A stretch of DNA of 64,000 nt from Albugo candida (lineage: Eukaryota > Oomycota > Peronosporomycetes > Albuginales). The first letter of the stretch is position 1. The number at the start of each line of letters is the position of its first letter. Made by a program: the position numbers and the translations under genes. Location of the stretch: positions 310,001-374,000 of the forward strand of contig JBDOQK010000002.1 of assembly GCA_040437565.1 (NCBI GenBank), written 5' to 3'. Shown here piece after piece: positions 1 to 11,588 of this stretch. The notes below the pieces were generated by a model, which was given only the letters and a program-made list of their open reading frames with translations, did no database searches and was not told the DNA's origin.

Positions 1-480
1 CGTATGCGAGCCAGTATACTTCCCTTTGTGATGAGTAAGGTATCAACGTTGGCGTATCTAGTCGAGAACCGATTACGTTTCTAACGTATCGGGTTTGAAA
101 TCGGGCTGATATCTTTCTCGATATCGGTCCAAGGTACCTTCCAAATTTTACNNNNNNNNNNNNNNNNNNNNNNNNNNNNNNNNNNNNNNNNNNNNNNNNN
201 NNNNNNNNNNNNNNNNNNNNNNNNNNNNNNNNNNNNNNNNNNNNNNNNNNNGGGGGGGTTATATTCAGACTACCATTGAATTGAGATGTCTCTGCGTGGT
301 AACCATAGGATCCTAGTGCTCGTCCAGTTCGTATGCGAGCCAGTCCACTTCCCTTTGTGATGAGTAAGGTATCACCGTTGGTATCTAGTCGGGAACCGAT
401 TGCGTTTCTAACGTATCGGGTTTGAAATTGGGCTGATATCTTTCTCGATATCGGTCCAAGGTACCTTCCAAATTTTTACG
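1..480. repeat. Direct repeat, two ~150-bp copies around a gap
   Basis: Bases 1-151 and 331-480 are two copies of the same sequence with a handful of substitutions and a small indel. Each contains a short inverted pair (gatatc...gatatc) near its right end. A 100-N gap (152-251) and about 80 bp of unrelated sequence lie between them. The spacing of about 330 bp could be one period of a satellite or two ends of an element. No coding potential is visible and the family is not recognised. Confidence 0.7.
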
Positions 481-1640
481 TAAGAAGGGAACTAAAAAAA
501 AAATGTACGTACTTTTACGTCGGAACAGTAAAGATCAAGCCATCGACGAAGCTGTCGTCCGGATTGCTCTGTGGAACCATAACGACCAAAACCGAACAGG
601 GGTCAAAACCATACCTATTTTTTTTCCTGCGATGACATTAAGACTAAAAAAAAAAAAAAAAAAAAAAANNNNNNNNNNNNNNNNNNNNNNNNNNNNNNNN
701 NNNNNNNNNNNNNNNNNNNNNNNNNNNNNNNNNNNNNNNNNNNNNNNNNNNNNNNNNNNNNNNNNNNNCTAAAAAAAAAAAAAAAAAAAAAAAAAGGAAC
801 CAAGTTGGAGAAATTTTGAAGCCTGATCTCACCAAAATGTTTGTGTAAAAAATCTAGCCTCCAAATGTGGATGCTAAGCTAATAGCTCCAGTCCGTTACG
901 AGACCTGATAGAATCAGTTATTTCAGTTACATTGTTCTGAGCTCAGGCGATTTGATATAATGTGATAAAAGCCAATGCGGACAGATGCGCCACTTTTTCC
1001 AGAATCTTGCAATTCTCACATATACAGACGATCTCTTGCTCTAAGATAAAGATCAACTGGACGACCTCTCGTATCTAGAGAACACAGGATTTGAGATCGC
1101 TGCAGATGTTACAGAAATGCCGGTGAGCTTCTCCAATATCGCGGCTTGCTACTTTGTTTACATCCTTTCATTGTGTTGGTATCTTCTGGCTGAGGAGAGA
1201 TCAATGATACCTTTTTGCTTTTTCATGCTACTCTGGGATAGCTGGATACGATGCAATAAACTAGGAAAGCAACATACGTGTATCAAGTCTTGAATTTGAT
1301 GCAACTGAAAAATGCAGGTGATACCCAACTTCGCTAATTCATGATGTTACAGCCCTGATTTTGATGTGATCCAGATGTACCCGTTGTAAAATGCACACCA
1401 CCTATAACCTGTAGCTTTTTTTGGCCTTAGTAAATTCACTACTCTTTACGCATGAAATATCGCATTACAAAAACAGAGATTTTATATGATAGATGCAGTC
1501 TAGCGCTTCAAAACAAAAGGCTTGGATGTTAAATTTGATGATTTTTGGATAATTTATAAGGCTCTAAGAGTTGCCTTGTTTCTCTAGATTTAACTAGTAA
1601 TTTCTATCAAAGCGTAAAATTTGGCCGCCATCAGTGGGCA
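481..1640. other. Gene-poor stretch with poly-A tracts and a gap
   Basis: I see no convincing gene here. A run of A precedes a 100-N gap (669-768) and a second 'ct' plus poly-A run follows it, so the gap probably sits in a homopolymer that broke the assembly. A short open frame at 503-668 ends in poly-lysine translated from the A tract and is not credible. The remainder is AT-rich with no recognisable protein or RNA signal. Confidence 0.5.
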
Positions 1641-1642
1641 TA

Positions 1643-1665
1643 TTAGGGTTTAGGGTTTAGGGTTT
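1643..1665 (+). repeat. Interstitial telomere-type repeat (TTTAGGG)n
   Basis: Three consecutive TTTAGGG-type units are visible with a partial unit on each side. TTTAGGG is the telomere unit reported for oomycetes and plants. It lies about 35 bp outside the 3' end of the decayed DDE transposase region. Sequence continues on both sides, so it is not a chromosome end as assembled. Three units could also arise by chance or by repair insertion. Confidence 0.6.
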
Positions 1666-1697
1666 GAGTACAAGTGTAATATATCTTTATGTTATAC

Positions 1698-3163
1698 TTA
1701 CAGCTTCATACAGTAGCTACTAAAGCATTGCTGTCTGTGTGAACTGAGTCTGGAACTNNNNNNNNNNNNNNNNNNNNNNNNNNNNNNNNNNNNNNNNNNN
1801 NNNNNNNNNNNNNNNNNNNNNNNNNNNNNNNNNNNNNNNNNNNNNNNNNNNNNNNNNATTTGGTTGGCCGGCCAGAGGATGATGTGCGAGGAATACCATG
1901 GATTGCGATATCCCATCTCCAAACATTCCATTCCGCATCACCGGTTGCTTTCCTCCCGGTCCAAGATTCATCCGTTGAGATACGAGAGCATCTTCAGCAA
2001 ATGCTGCGTGGCTAGTCGCATTGTCAAAATCGAAGAGAGCTTTTTCAATGGGAAACTGCGCATCGAAAACGGAAATCAAAGCATCCGGACTTGCTTTTGA
2101 CGGGCCTTCCGCAGTCTACCAACCATCATAGGTCTTGCCGGGATACGTGATTAAGCAGGCCTCTTCTGGAAGATTGCTGTGTTGAAGCTTCTTTTCTTTG
2201 CTCAAAGCTACTCAACCCCCTTGAATAAGACAGAAAATGTTAACTCTTGATCAAAGTAATGAGCGAAATACTCTAAAATAATAGACTCACCAGCATCAGT
2301 CAGGAATTCGCTGACATGTATCGATTCCAGTCCCCTTCTTCCGCAGTGGCTGTTCGCCATCAGAAAGCCATAGCTTCTTCTGGCCATAATGGGCGGCAAA
2401 TGTGCTTCACCATGCGTCACCAGGATGATGGCATCTCTGGCAGGCAAAATCTCCGATTCCATTTCCGGCCCAGCAAATTCCGGCATAAATGGCTCATAGA
2501 TTCTCATTCGTTCCAAAAGCTGAGTACGATATGCAACGACATCTGCTTGTTCACGGCCATCAACGTACATGCCTTTCTTCACTACTAAATAGCGTAGGCC
2601 AAGTAACTTCATCCAGCGGGTCACAGTGCTGAGGTGGACAGATGCGGTGGGATCAATTTTTGGAAGTATTTGCTCGTTGACATGCTTGGTAAAATCCTCT
2701 GGTACTATGCAGAATTTATTGTTTCGAGTGCAACAGAGGCAAGACGCAGCCGCATAATTCCCTCCTGTGATTCATTTGGTTTGTGTCCCATTCTTACAAG
2801 CGCTCTTTGAAGACTATTGTCAGAATAAAGAGGTCTTTCATCTATCGAGTCCTCGCTTGCAGAGTCTATAGGCTGACGCTGTGTGGCTTTCGCCTTAAAG
2901 TATGTCTCTAGCTTTCTTGGACCAATAGCTGCTTTTTCCTGCGCTGCTCTTTTGCGCCGCTTCGTTCTGTCGGTACCTCCAAGGTACCTAGAAGGCCGTT
3001 TACAAGCAGCCTCAATACTCACATTAATGGTGCCCGTTTGCTCTTCCTCAAAATCCTCGAATTCAAGTTCTAAATCCGCCTTTATATCGCTCCTACTTTC
3101 GATAGCTGAACTTGATATATTGCCGGCTTTTTTTGTCTCATAAGCAGCCCGCATAGCTTTCAT
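1698..3163 (-). mobile_element. Decayed DDE-superfamily DNA transposon, transposase remnant
   Basis: Read on the minus strand, three pieces in different frames form one transposase. 3163-2705 is a charged N-terminal region with a basic RTKRRKRAAQEKAA stretch. 2697-2208 carries the WMKLLGLRY...KKGMYVDGRE block, a VTHGEAH block and HVSEFLTD, all typical of large DDE endonucleases in fungi and oomycetes. 2079 to the gap at 1758-1857 has a FDNATSH...MNLGPGGKQPVMR block. In relatives that I recall, the THDE aspartate occupies the place of G in VTHGEAH here, so a catalytic acid may be lost. The frames change near 2704 and between 2208 and 2079. No terminal inverted repeats were identified. It is a broken copy; the exact superfamily is uncertain. 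Confidence 0.75.
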
Positions 3164-6100
3164 GTGACGTTGCTATTTTGATGTTCGAGGCATGCTGCTT
3201 AGATCAATGGGCTGGCAGAAAAAAGATTGTGTTTTGTTGTCAAATGAGCAGAATGGTTGGTATCAAGATTAAATGTGATTGGGGAAAAAGCTGCTGGAAT
3301 GGTCTTGGGGGGGTTGAATTTACGCCAATTATATTCGTTGACGGCTCATGTTTGATGATTTTTCGATTTTGGCCGCAAAAAATAATAAGTACAGGTTATA
3401 GATTACTTGCACTATGATAAGAGAATAAGGGCCTGTACGCAAACGAGAGCATGCAATAGAGTGGTGTCTGCTGTGGTTGGAAGGTGTCTTCCATACCATA
3501 TGAACTGTTAATAATTGCACCATTGTAGCCTTTTTTGGAGGCTGGTATACATCCGCATTACTGAGGTAGATCCTTCCAATCTAAAGAATCTAGAGTACCA
3601 AAGTGCATGAGGTTTGTGTGCATTCACGCGCTCTATATGGCTCCTTGAACATAGCCGAACGTCATATGGATATGGCATCCTTCTAAGACGGGCTAACTAT
3701 GTTGTAAACAATGTTAGTTTTCGATCAAAAAGGGAAGTATATTATCAAGTTTAACAGTCTCCTACGGGCCACTAATCACTACCTCTCGAATTATGTGTCG
3801 TACCTCATAGTCGTCGTTTCGCATGTGGTGTGTACTGCACGCTCGGTGCTTCAACTACAGTGTACGTTTCAACAAATATTTCCTAAAGCCTTCCATTACA
3901 TGTTCATGCAAAAAGCAGGCACGGTGGGAAGAAGTGTCAAAAAGATTTTATAATGTCAAAATGTACCATCCTGTATGATCAGCTTTCTTTTGTTTTTGAT
4001 GATTGCAGTGGCTACGACGAAGGCTCAGCTGATCATGTCAAATGTGAGAAGCTGGGTTTATATGTCATATCAGTGCAAACACATAGTAGATCCAAACGGA
4101 TACTCTTGAAGGGTTAAGAAGATCTGAGATTACATAAAATAGGTGTGGTAGACAATTGTCTCTTGCTTTCAATTTCCAACTTATTGCACCTTATTCAGAA
4201 ACGCCGCCATTGGTGTCTAGCTCTTTACAATTGTGGCAAACTTGCTTGCGACTATTGTGCACAGTACTTCGTATGAAGAGCGATAGGTTTGATTGGTGCA
4301 GGCAGGACGATGCTTTTCATGAACAACTTCCGACGTGTAGATATACTACTTTCGATATTTTTTGCGTCGGCGCAATCCAGCATGGAGGGTTAAACACCCA
4401 TGTCGGTTGTTTTGACTGACTGACACCATTCGCTCTAACTCTTCCATGCTCCTTCCTTCCACATGAGGCCTCGTATGTCAAATGGATAGTCAATTGAGAC
4501 CAACCTCGACAGTACAAGACGTAGCCGCAAAAACAAATTACAAATAATCCGTATCAGAGCATTATATCGTCATATAGATTTCACGAAGGCATTGGAACCT
4601 GTACAAGAACCAACATAAGATACCGGAAATGTCATTCGGATGTATAATCGGCATTGCGAGATCAATGGTCACAACGAGTACATCAAAAGACTTGAATATC
4701 GGATAGCAAAGTAAGAACCTATTTTTGTGCGAAAGAATTTTTCTTCTACATCATTGCACCCGATGACTGACACAATAGTTAGAGAAGGTACGTTTGTGTC
4801 TTGTGGTGAATATAATCCCAATAGAAATGGAATGAAGGTTCACAGTTCGCTATTGTACATCTAAGACTTCATCTTGCTTCTTTTCTTTGTCTTCTTTTTT
4901 CCATTATTTATTTTCACCAATCTCATTGAATCCCCCGACCAATTTCAATTTTTTTCGGAAGTTCGCGCTATTATTGAGACTGTAGTTGATCAAGCCATAA
5001 TCGTCGAATATAAAGGACAACAATTTTGTCTCTACTGAACCACCGCAAAGTTCAGCCAAGCAAAATGTTGCTACCTCATAAGCCGGAGCTAAGTCAGGAA
5101 TTGACCGTAGCGGTCAGCGATGACAAAGTTTGAAGACAAAATCCGTATCGCTCGCTAGTTGGATAGTTTATTAACATTGCAAGCAGCACGAAGTCCGACG
5201 AACATATTCATTTGTGAACTTGTCGCTTCTGAAAAATCAAAGTTTTCGTGCTGGCATGCAAGGATTTGCGTACCTAGAAGTCTGAGGTGGCTCGGAAATG
5301 GAAGTAACTAGGGTGATCGATGTTCGACATCACAACTTATGCTCGAAGAATAGCTACTCCGCTAGTAAGTCCGGAATGGAGGATCATTTGCAATCGATGT
5401 CAATTTGGGCGAGAGCTCTATAAATTAAGGTGAAAGTGGAATATGGGGGGGGGAACTACAACCAAAGCCTGCTTTTATTTTTCGCTGTCTTCTTCTTTGT
5501 TCTCGTCTCTCGTAGAAGCGGGCCGACATTTGAAGCGCATTGTGGCTCCGCTCATGCATACCCAGAAAATCCAAAGCCGGTCGTAGCGGGAGCCTCATTT
5601 TCCCTACTGCTTTACGTTTTGGTAATGAACACACGCTATGCATACTCGGGTCAATTGAAGAATTTTCGATACTAGTTCACATAGACATAATGACCTCTTT
5701 TTATCCGCAAGAGCCTAGCACAACATGCCTCTCCGACGTCTCTTTTAACTGGTGCTGCTCGACATGTTCTGTCACCGCAGCAAATGATCCATGCCGGCAC
5801 TTACGCTATCGATGATGCTTCTGATTATGACTGTCAATCAACTTGTCGTGACCATATCCAAAAACATCCACAGAGTTTACCACTCGAAGTTGCGTGACGA
5901 TAGTCTACAATAATTCAAAAGCTTCTCATTCAAATACGGGTACACAACTTCTCGGTGCTGTTTATAGTACAAAATACTCTTTGGGTCTCGGATGCACTCA
6001 GAATAATTTCATCTCGATGTCAGTTTTTGCATTACTCTAGAGAGATAAATACTTACAACAGATGCTCCCAGCGGGGTACTTCCGGTTTGATCGTTGCTGA

Positions 6101-6548
6101 TCATACAGTGGCGGCATCGTACTAATCAACAGTACGTGTCCTTGTTTGTTCGTATAGGAGAAGCGGGTCGCGTAGAATGGCCAATATTAACTACATTGGA
6201 CTTCGCTAGTGAACGTAGCAATCAAGGAAATTATCTGCCCTATATCGTTCATCCGAAGGAGATAGATCCATGGTTAGTTGAACTTGTTGTGTTTGTACGA
6301 GCTTTGTAGTAGAAGTTCTGCACTTGTAACAAAAGAGTTGATCTTGATTGAGCGAAAGTATGGATGCAGTACGAATATGCATCGGTGGCGAGGAAGATTC
6401 AAGCAATTTTTATTCATGAGTTCGATTATATTCCCTCCTCTATACACCGCTTCCTCGAATTGCGTCAATATCGCGGTTGTCAAGCAATCTTCTCTACATC
6501 TATGTGACTCAATTAGTTTACTAAGGTTGAAAGACGCGATTCAGAATA
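3164..6548. other. Long region with no recognisable gene
   Basis: About 3.4 kb contains only short open frames with no family resemblance or plausible splice partners. No tRNA or rRNA was recognised. It separates the transposon remnant from the compact gene block, and may hold further decayed repeats that cannot be identified by eye. Confidence 0.45.
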
Positions 6549-7096
6549 TCATGGCTTACCCATGAATACGGAAAGCAGATCTTCAGTTTTTTCCACCTGA
6601 AGTAGCTCTGCTGATACGTCATTGAGTTCATTCAATTCCTGGTGCGTAATTGTAGTTAATTGTAGTTCTGATAATCAAGAATCTTTGTACGAATAACTCA
6701 ATCTTTACGTACTTGTATTCGATCGAAGTTGCCGATGAATTGTATCTCGTCAGTTTCTTTATCTTGCAAGAACACTTGTGGATAGAGTCCTCGTAAACCA
6801 CTGACTGAAATGAATTTGTCGCGAAGCACGCGATTTTCTTCTAAAGCGCAATCAATTTCTTCATGTGCTATCTTGTTTCCTCTAAATATTTGTTGCAGTC
6901 TTGTAATCTGACTGTTTTGCTCATGCTTTATAACGATAGATGAAACCAAAACGATGCATTTCTTCTACCCAACAAATTGAAGAGCACAAGATAGTCATTC
7001 TTATTGATATTCGCATAACCTTTACACATTGCTTTCCGATCAAATATGTGATTGGCATTGTGTACAAGGTATTAGATATAACGTGCTTACCGACAT
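6549..7096 (-). CDS. SH3BGR-like thioredoxin-fold protein
   Basis: This is a small cytosolic protein of the SH3-domain-binding glutamic-acid-rich (SH3BGR/SH3BGRL) family, which adopts a glutaredoxin-like fold; its function is poorly defined. Three exons (7096-7091, 6964-6713, 6638-6549) join in frame to 115 aa. Family hallmarks are the N-terminal strand IVLVSSIV, the EEIDCALEE helix start, and SGLRGLYPQVF, which matches the conserved 'G..G.YPQvF' around the cis-proline. A C-terminal ELNELND helix follows. The first coding exon is only ATG TCG, so the start depends on an intron (6965-7090, donor gtaagc). There is no CxxC active site, as in family members. It is divergent from RPN1, 141 bp away. 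Confidence 0.8.
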
Positions 7097-7237
7097 GTCT
7101 AATATCGTCGTATGAATATTTTTTGATTTATGACAATGGCTATTACATCATGAACATCCTAACTGTTACATGGCAAAAAGATCGGATATGTTCGAAAGTC
7201 GTCGGTGTTCAAACAACTGATACGCACTATCACTAAG
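7097..7237. promoter_or_regulatory. Shared upstream region of SH3BGR-like gene and RPN1
   Basis: The 141 bp between the two divergent start codons must contain both upstream regions, because no other space exists. The sequence is AT-rich and I see no clear consensus element. Confidence 0.4.
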
Positions 7238-10200
7238 ATGTCGCGTGGTACAGCTGACATTGCTACTCCCTCGAAAGAATCAGAAAAAGCAAAAGAGCAA
7301 CAAACTGCTCCAAAACATGAAGAAAAAAATCAGCCCAAGATCAAAGAAGAAGAGCTTGTAAGTTCCTATAATCGTCTAGGAGAATTGCATGATTAGTCAT
7401 GTGTTTTGTTTCCGAACTAGTCCGAGGCAGACCAAAAACTGAAAGATATTCTGGAAATTGCAGTCAAAGAGATTTGCGACAGCGAGCTAGGGGAAGAATT
7501 TAAGCGTGTAGCACTTGAAGTGTTACGGCGTGAAATTCGGACAGCTACTAGTTCTATGACCTCTGTACCGAAACCACTGAAATTCCTCCGTCCGCACTAT
7601 GATCGTCTTAAATTATCGTTTCAGGTAATTGACGAAGCATCGTAAGATCTAGACCGTGTAATCATCTCTTCCTTAGACCTTACAACAAGGAGATGCAAAG
7701 ACGGAATTATCTGACATACTTGCAGTGCTCGCCATGACAATGGCTAAAGAAGGCACAAGAGAAAGCTTACACTTCAAATTGTCCGGTAACCGGACGGATC
7801 TTGGTCCTTGGGGACATGAATTTGTAAGATCTCTAGCAGGAGAAGTCGGCGAAGAATATGATGCCCGAATGACCACGCAATCTGGTGATGATCCTGATGT
7901 ATCTGATCTGATTGAGATGGTGGATGCTATTGTTCCTTTTCATATGCAGCATAATGCAGAGCCTGAGGCAGTCGATATTCTGATTGAAGTGCAACGATTG
8001 CCCAAATTGCTCGCACTTAAAGAAATCGATATAAACAATTATCAGCGCGTTTGCCTATACCTAATGGCTTGTGCTCAGTATATGTCAGATCCTGACGATC
8101 TCGATAGCATGCTGAATACAGCGTATCATATTTTTCTTCGCATGGAGCAATATCCGGATGCATTACGCATTGCGTTGCTATTAGATAACGAAGAGTTGGT
8201 TTCTGCTATATTTCAAACCTGTGGCAATATGGCTGTGAAAGAACAAATGGCATACATTCTAGGCCGGCAGCGTTTTTCATATGAGGATGAAAACGATACC
8301 ACGATCAATGAAATATTGAGCAACTCTGATCTAAGTGACAAGTACATCTCTCTGGCGCGCGACTTGGAGGTACTAGGGCCCAAAACACCTGAAGATATCT
8401 ACAAGTCCCATTTATCTGAAACCCGAAGCATCACGCAAAATCGTAACCCTGGAAGCCAAGCTCAAGATTCCGCAAGGCACAACCTTGCATCCACCTTTGT
8501 GAATGCGTTCGTCAATGCTGGTTATGGAACTGATAAACTGATTACACCTGAAGGGAACACGTGGCTGTACAAGAATAAAAAATATGGAATGATGAGCGCG
8601 GCCGCTTCACTCGGTTTGATAATGCTATGGAATGTGGAAGAGGGGATCACACAGATAGACAAGTATCTGTATTCTGGTGACGAGTACGTCAAGGCTGGAG
8701 CTATTCTTGGGGTTGGTATCGTAAGCGCTGGCATCCGAAATGAATGTGATCCTCCTTTAGCGCTGTTATCTGAGCACATTGACTCTGGAAATTGTTCTAT
8801 TCGCTGCGCTTCATGTCTTGGACTTGGTATAGCTTACGCGGGTTCCGCCAGAGAAGACGTATCTGAACTTTTGATCCCGGTGGTATCACACGCAGACGAA
8901 AATGCGGATATCCAAGAAGTATCGTATGCCAGTCTTGCTCTCGGTATGGTGGAGGTCGGCACTTGTGATGAAGAGGCTGGAAGTGTGCTGATGCAGCGGC
9001 TAATGGAAAGCACAGACGTAGAACTTACTTCTTCATGTGCACAATTTCTAGCCCTTGGATTGGGATTACTTTATCTTGGGTACTATGCTTTTACTTTCTG
9101 TACGTTCTTTCGTCAAATTGAATGATTTGTATCTGCTTATAGCCGTCAGGAGCGCGTTGAAGCAATGCTTGAGGCAACCAAAACGATCGAACACAAATTC
9201 TCCAAATATCTCGCCATCACGCTGGAAACGTGTGCTTATGCTGCCTCAGGNNNNNNNNNNNNNNNNNNNNNNNNNNNNNNNNNNNNNNNNNNNNNNNNNN
9301 NNNNNNNNNNNNNNNNNNNNNNNNNNNNNNNNNNNNNNNNNNNNNNNNNNCGTCAAGGCTGGAGCTATTCTTGGGGTTGGTATCGTAAGCGCTGGCATCC
9401 GAAATGAATGTGATCCTCCTTTAGCGCTGTTATCTGAGCACATTGACTCTGGAAATTGTTCTATTCGCTGCGCTTCATGTCTTGGACTTGGTATAGCTTA
9501 CGCGGGTTCCGCCAGAGAAGACGTATCTGAACTTTTGATCCCGGTGGTATCACACGCAGACGAAAATGCGGATATCCAAGAAGTATCGTATGCCAGTCTT
9601 GCTCTCGGTATGGTGGAGGTCGGCACTTGTGATGAAGAGGCTGGAAGTGTGCTGATGCAGCGGCTAATGGAAAGCACAGACGTAGAACTTACTTCTTCAT
9701 GTGCACAATTTCTAGCCCTTGGATTGGGATTACTTTATCTTGGGTACTATGCTTTTACTTTCTGTACGTTCTTTCGTCAAATTGAATGATTTGTATCTGC
9801 TTATAGCCGTCAGGAGCGCGTTGAAGCAATGCTTGAGGCAACCAAAATGATCGAACACAAATTCTCCAAATATCTCGCCATCACGCTGGAAACGTGTGCT
9901 TATGCTGCCTCAGGGAATGTTTTGAAAATACAGCAGCTACTACGCTTGTGCGCAGAGCATATTGAGGATCCGGCAGCTGCACAACATCAGTCTGTAGCGG
10001 TCATTGGAATAGCGCTTATTGCAATGGGTGAAGCTATTGGTACTGAGATGGCGATGCGATCATTCGACCATCTCTTGCAGTATGGTGAACTCGCGGTGCG
10101 CCGAGCTGTACCATTCGCCTTGGCGCTGCTGAGTATTTCCAATCCGGAGTATTCTCTCATCGATACGATCTCTCGTTTGACGCATGACGGTGATAAGGGG

Positions 10201-10895
10201 GTCGCTCAGAATGCTATCCTTGCTCTGGGTTTGATTTCTGCTGGAACGAATAATTCTCGAGTTGCAGGTCTACTTCGACAATTATCTGAATTTTACAGCC
10301 GCGAAGCGAATCATTTATTCGTAGTTCGTATTTCTCAAGGTTTACTTCACTTGGGCAAGGTCAGCGCTGCTTTCGATTAAACCAATACGCGCGTCTCATT
10401 CAATCTCACACTTTCTTGTCCAGGGCCTGATGACGTTGCATCCTTTTCACTCTGATCGAATGATTCTGTCGAAAGTTGCCATCAGCGGGATTTTGGCTTT
10501 GCTTCACGCGTCGTTGGACATGGAACATACTCTTCTCGATACCTCGCATTACATTTTGTATTGCATCGCAACAGCAATTCAACCTCGGATGCTTATAACG
10601 GTTGACGAAGATCTTCAGCCATTGCCGGTTTCAGTCCGTGTCGGACAAGCGGTACACGCCTCCTTGATTATGATTTATTTGGCTAACTACTCACTATCTT
10701 TATGATCAGCTTGAGATTGTGGGACAAGCTGGTCGACCGAAATCAATTACTGGTTTCCAGACTCATACCACTCCGGTCTTACTAAATGTCAAGGATCGAG
10801 CAGAGCTGGCTACTGATGAATATCTCTCACTCACAAGTGTTCTTGAAGGCGTCGTCATTTTGAAGAAAAACCCTGACTACACCGCAGATAGTTAA
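7238..10895 (+). CDS. RPN1: 26S proteasome regulatory subunit RPN1 (PSMD2)
   Basis: RPN1 is the largest base subunit of the 19S proteasome and docks ubiquitin receptors and shuttle factors. Exons 7238-7357, 7421-7626, 7679-9079, 9807-10359, 10424-10651 and 10710-10895 sum to 2694 nt, giving 897 aa, close to the human 908. The N-terminus is a charged lysine/glutamate stretch. The centre has proteasome/cyclosome repeats such as [15 protein letters not shown] and [14 protein letters not shown]. The C-terminus contains [11 protein letters not shown] and ends in [10 protein letters not shown], typical of RPN1. Bases 9351-9914 repeat 8687-9250 after a 100-N gap, so exon 4 starts twice (9143 and 9807); reading the block once keeps the frame. 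The 3' end (10562-10990) is repeated again at 11091-11519. Confidence 0.93.
8687..9914 (+). repeat. Contig-end duplication inside RPN1
   Basis: 8687-9250 and 9351-9914 are the same 564 bp with one difference noticed (c at the first copy, t at the second, in the exon-4 codon after ACCAAAA). They flank a 100-N gap. The protein needs the segment only once, so this is most simply two overlapping contigs or haplotypes left unmerged rather than a tandem duplication. Confidence 0.85.
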
Positions 10896-11519
10896 GAAAA
10901 TTATCTTTGCTAATATTTGGTGTTTTTATTCGAGTTAATACGTCTAAATAAGCGCCGAAGCCATGTTCGATGGTCGTAATTAAAATAGTGNNNNNNNNNN
11001 NNNNNNNNNNNNNNNNNNNNNNNNNNNNNNNNNNNNNNNNNNNNNNNNNNNNNNNNNNNNNNNNNNNNNNNNNNNNNNNNNNNNNNNNNNTGCATCGCAA
11101 CAGCAATTCAACCTCGGATGCTTATAACGGTTGACGAAGATCTTCAGCCATTGCCGGTTTCAGTCCGTGTCGGACAAGCGGTACACGCCTCCTTGATTAT
11201 GATTTATTTGGCTAACTACTCACTATCTTTATGATCAGCTTGAGATTGTGGGACAAGCTGGTCGACCGAAATCAATTACTGGTTTCCAGACTCATACCAC
11301 TCCGGTCTTACTAAATGTCAAGGATCGAGCAGAGCTGGCTACTGATGAATATCTCTCACTCACAAGTGTTCTTGAAGGCGTCGTCATTTTGAAGAAAAAC
11401 CCTGACTACACCGCAGATAGTTAAGAAAATTATCTTTGCTAATATTTGGTGTTTTTATTCGAGTTAATACGTCTAAATAAGCGCCGAAGCCATGTTCGAT
11501 GGTCGTAATTAAAATAGTG
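10562..11519 (+). repeat. Contig-end duplication of the RPN1 3' end
   Basis: 10562-10990 and 11091-11519 match (429 bp) around a 100-N gap. The block covers the end of RPN1 exon 5, the last intron, exon 6 and its stop (10893-10895, repeated at 11421-11423). It is the same pattern as other gaps in the window. No second RPN1 gene is implied. Confidence 0.85.
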
Positions 11520-11588
11520 GGCCCGCTAGCGTTCGTCATAACGTCTATCCGTACAACGCCGGCTTGCATTACCACCTCTATCCGCGAT

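Noticed and set aside
503-668. Open frame ending in poly-lysine
   Set aside because: The tail is translated poly-A and the frame runs into a gap; no family resemblance.
5425-5675. Overlapping short frames on both strands
   Set aside because: No family resemblance, no splice partners, and both strands are open together, which suggests chance.
9055-9806. Apparent second RPN1-like open frame with tandem PC repeats
   Set aside because: It is the contig-end duplicate of 8687-9250 read through the intron; the protein needs the block once.
11499-11588. Upstream ATG for the P4-ATPase
   Set aside because: The extra 30 residues overlap the RPN1 3' flank and do not resemble the family; ATG 11589 is preferred, though not proven.
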